DNA of 7,507 bases, taken from positions 1-7,507 of the forward strand of contig CBFCYE010000066.1 of assembly GCA_965602225.1 (NCBI GenBank). Direction: 5' to 3'. The notes under the pieces were generated by a model. The model was given only the letters and a program-made list of their open reading frames with translations. It was not told the origin of the DNA and did not search any database. A program made the position numbers and the translations under genes. This document shows, piece after piece, positions 6,328 through 7,507 of this stretch; positions within the stretch are counted from its first letter, which is position 1, and each line of letters opens with the position of its first letter. The DNA comes from Tenderia sp965602225 (lineage in GTDB: Bacteria; Pseudomonadota; Gammaproteobacteria; Tenderiales; Tenderiaceae).

Positions 6328-6355
6328 ACACACAACTAAATCGAAAGTTAATACC

Positions 6356-6757
6356 ATGAATTGTAAGATTCTATTTAATCATGCATCTGACAGGTATTAC
6401 TGGATCCAGTGGATTGAATTTAAGGATTTTGTTGACCACAAAAACCTTGCGTGCCGAGACTCTGAGAAAATCGAAGAATGTTATCTTTCGGGATGGTTTT
6501 ACGATGAAAATGGAGAACATAAATTTATCCCTCCGGCATTCCGATTGGAAAACGGTAGAGCGCGCTTCATAAACGGGCGTCATCGAACAGTTCTATTATC
6601 AAATTATCTCGATATCCTTCCTATGGCTCTGACGGAGATCGATTCAGAAAGTCAGCATGTATTAGATAGAATTGTAGTCCGAGAGATTAAGCGTGATGAA
6701 GATTTTCTGCTGCCAAACCTACCAATTAAGGAACTTATTGTTGGCGACAAGTCGTAA
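6356..6757 (+). CDS. Small ParB/sulfiredoxin-like protein, possible gene-cassette ORF
   Basis: A 133-residue soluble protein of unknown function. The central stretch IPPAFRLENGRARFINGRHRTVLLSNYLDILPMALTEID (about 58-96, read in pieces here) has the shape of a ParB/Srx-fold core: a short strand with a glycine turn, then NGRHRT (73-78) in the place of the ParB GxRR box, a helix, and a strand beginning at P89. Similar NGRHRT proteins include small plasmid-borne proteins annotated as fertility-inhibition-like; I cannot confirm membership. There is no signal peptide or TM segment. The Shine-Dalgarno is weak (GAAAG), and the ATG sits only 8 nt after a GTT core. Base composition is clearly more AT-rich than the neighbours, with AGA, TTA and ATT codons, pointing to horizontal acquisition. 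The stop codon abuts an attC-like site, so the gene may be one mobile integron cassette. The ORF itself is likely real; its role is open. Confidence 0.7.
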   Translation: MNCKILFNHASDRYYWIQWIEFKDFVDHKNLACRDSEKIEECYLSGWFYDENGEHKFIPPAFRLENGRARFINGRHRTVLLSNYLDILPMALTEIDSESQHVLDRIVVREIKRDEDFLLPNLPIKELIVGDKS

Positions 6758-6841
6758 GCTTAACAAGCTCATGAACCATCGCCCACACAAAAGTGAGGCC
6801 TGGATCTCTCTACGCTCGACCGATTCTAGCTGGCGTTAAAA
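6758..6841 (+). other. Possible integron attC site
   Basis: GCTTAAC (6758-6764) fits the R'' consensus RYYYAAC and touches the stop codon of the 133-codon ORF; GGCGTTAAAA (6832-6841) supplies an R' core with GTT at 6835-6837. The outer arms TTAAC and GTTAA are complementary. The next arms, AGCTCATGAA and TTCTAGCT, pair with an unpaired C and T, which resembles the L''/L' boxes with extrahelical bases. Total length of 84 bp is in the attC range, and TAACAA at one end and GGCGTTA at the other are common in chromosomal integron sites. The middle pairs poorly and no integrase gene is in the window, so this remains tentative. Confidence 0.4.
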
Positions 6842-6859
6842 ATTCATGGAAGATTTCAA

Positions 6860-7345
6860 ATGACCGCCACACAAAACTCCACAGAAATCCTTCTCAACAA
6901 GATTCAAAACAAACGCGCCGAGATAGACAGCTTTCTCGCCTGCAAAGAACCACGCAACAGACGCCTGACCAATATCGCCATCATCTGCGGCGCCATCGCC
7001 GCGGTGCTTACCGCTGGCCCGGCACTTGGCGGCAATACATTCACCGCCCTAATCTCTGACGCCTTTGGCCTGAGCTCACCGGCCTGGCAGTTGCTTTGTC
7101 TTGCTGCCACCATTTTTTCTATGACGGCCACCATTGCCATCAACATGTCGAAGTCCAGCGACATCAGATCACAGATTGATAGCGCCCGCGGCTGCGAGGC
7201 AAAACTGGAGGGGTTGCAAACGCTACTCGAACTCAAGCAGATTGAAATGCAACAGGCAGCAGCCTTATATACAAGTTATTTGACCGAGATCCCGCATGTG
7301 CCAGCGGCATCAAGACACAAAACAAGTAGCCCGGATGCAGCCTAG
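6860..7345 (+). CDS. Two-TM membrane protein with coiled-coil flanks, unknown function
   Basis: A 161-residue protein I do not recognise. Layout: a charged helical N-terminus (1-35, LLNKIQNKRAEIDSFLACKE), TM1 at about 36-57 (RRLTNIAIICGAIAAVLTAG), a loop of about 17 residues, TM2 at about 75-96 (AWQLLCLAATIFSMTATIAI), then a long amphipathic helix (97-142) ending LYTSYLTEIPH, and a short polar tail. This topology recalls SLATT-type two-TM domains, which pair with nucleotide-sensing defence systems, but no partner gene is seen, so that is only a shape resemblance. The ATG at 6860 has a good GGAAG Shine-Dalgarno 7 nt upstream. Composition is GC-rich like the core genes, unlike the ORF just before it. 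The final residues (SSPDAA) and the stop are encoded within a REP-like palindrome. Confidence 0.75.
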   Translation: MTATQNSTEILLNKIQNKRAEIDSFLACKEPRNRRLTNIAIICGAIAAVLTAGPALGGNTFTALISDAFGLSSPAWQLLCLAATIFSMTATIAINMSKSSDIRSQIDSARGCEAKLEGLQTLLELKQIEMQQAAALYTSYLTEIPHVPAASRHKTSSPDAA

Positions 7346-7356
7346 CGGAATCCGGG
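7330..7356. repeat. REP-like palindrome overlapping a gene end
   Basis: CCCGGAT (7330-7336) and ATCCGGG (7350-7356) are perfect complements around a 13-nt loop. The surrounding form GTAGCCCGGATGCAG followed by GCGGAATCCGGG is a dispersed intergenic repeat type I recall as common in gammaproteobacteria. It has no T run, so it is not an intrinsic terminator. The TAG stop at 7343-7345 of the two-TM gene lies in its loop. Only one copy is in the window. Confidence 0.65.
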
Positions 7357-7395
7357 AACTGTCCAAACAACATGAAACCTTAGAAAGCAAAAAAG

Positions 7396-7507
7396 ATGAA
7401 TAACTGTTGCTCCACATCCACCAATAATAAAACACCAAGCGGAAAACACCGCTGCCCTGTCGATGGCGAGGCCTATGCACAGGTTTCCATCCGCACCATC
7501 CTCCACC
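7396..7507 (+). CDS. CopZ-type iron-sulfur metallochaperone, N-terminal part (probable)
   Basis: The reading frame starts with ATG at 7396 and stays open to the window edge (37 codons). The product begins MNNCCSTSTNNKTPSGKHRC and continues PVDGEAYAQVSIRTILH. The N-terminal CC, then C20-P-x-x-G, then VSxRTILH resembles the N-terminal domain of the CopZ family of putative [2Fe-2S]/zinc metallochaperones involved in copper or mercury handling. The second cysteine of a CPxCG motif is replaced by Asp here, so the metal site must use the CC pair and residues beyond the edge. Only a weak purine-rich region (GAAAG) precedes the start. It is 50 bp downstream of the two-TM gene in the same direction. 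Too little is visible for a firm call. Confidence 0.5.
   Translation, partial: MNNCCSTSTNNKTPSGKHRCPVDGEAYAQVSIRTILH

Noticed and set aside
6241..6333. MITE-like inverted repeat with GTGTATAAAC at the left and TTTACACAC at the right
   Set aside because: About 11 of 13 terminal bases match, but no target duplication is evident and the inner part is better explained by separate hairpins and a terminator.
6241..6339. Plus-strand frame starting GTG, 32 codons, spanning the hairpins upstream of the 133-codon gene
   Set aside because: It has a GTG start with no properly spaced Shine-Dalgarno, it passes through the terminator stem and its T run, and the peptide looks like nothing known. Chance openness is more likely.
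6300..6355. Integron attI or second attC upstream of the 133-codon ORF
   Set aside because: AAAGTTA before the start looks like a core site, but no complementary R''/L'' boxes could be paired upstream, and no integrase gene is present.
1..7507. tRNA, rRNA genes, CRISPR arrays or insertion sequences
   Set aside because: No cloverleaf, rRNA-like stretch, regularly spaced direct repeat or transposase frame was recognised on either strand.

Overview
The window reads like the chromosome of a gammaproteobacterium. This is inferred from the split P-protein (GcvPA), the LipA, GcvT and GcvH sequence types, a Fur box matching the classical consensus, and REP-like intergenic elements. The genus cannot be fixed from sequence alone. 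The left 6.1 kb is ordinary core metabolism on the minus strand; the right 1.4 kb is accessory DNA on the plus strand.

Reading right to left, minus-strand positions 6110-3392 hold a two-gene ferric-iron uptake operon: a periplasmic Fe3+-binding protein (fbpA-like) and a fused two-domain permease (fbpB-like). A good sigma70 promoter overlapped by a Fur box drives it. No ATPase gene (fbpC) is next to it. Directly downstream, at 3374-3131, are a sigma70 promoter, a tandem glycine riboswitch with a recognisable leader-linker helix, and a strong intrinsic terminator as expression platform. They control lipA-gcvT-gcvH-gcvPA, which runs off the left edge. The operon supplies the glycine cleavage system together with the enzyme that completes the lipoyl cofactor of GcvH. 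Two copies of a G/C-run inverted-repeat element sit inside the operons, between gcvT and gcvH and between fbpA and fbpB.

The right end starts with a 227-bp divergent spacer (6129-6355). On the plus strand it holds a possible Fur-controlled promoter and, about 150 bp on, a hairpin followed by six T, with no convincing protein gene between: a candidate iron-responsive small RNA. Next is an AT-rich 133-codon ORF with a ParB/sulfiredoxin-like NGRHRT motif. Its boundaries (GTT just before the start, an attC-like site at the stop) resemble a single integron gene cassette. It is followed by a two-TM coiled-coil protein of unknown function whose last codons and stop lie in a REP-like palindrome. Last is the start of a probable CopZ-type metallochaperone.

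The most interesting candidates are the Fur-linked sRNA unit, the lone cassette, and the grouping of lipA under glycine riboswitch control.
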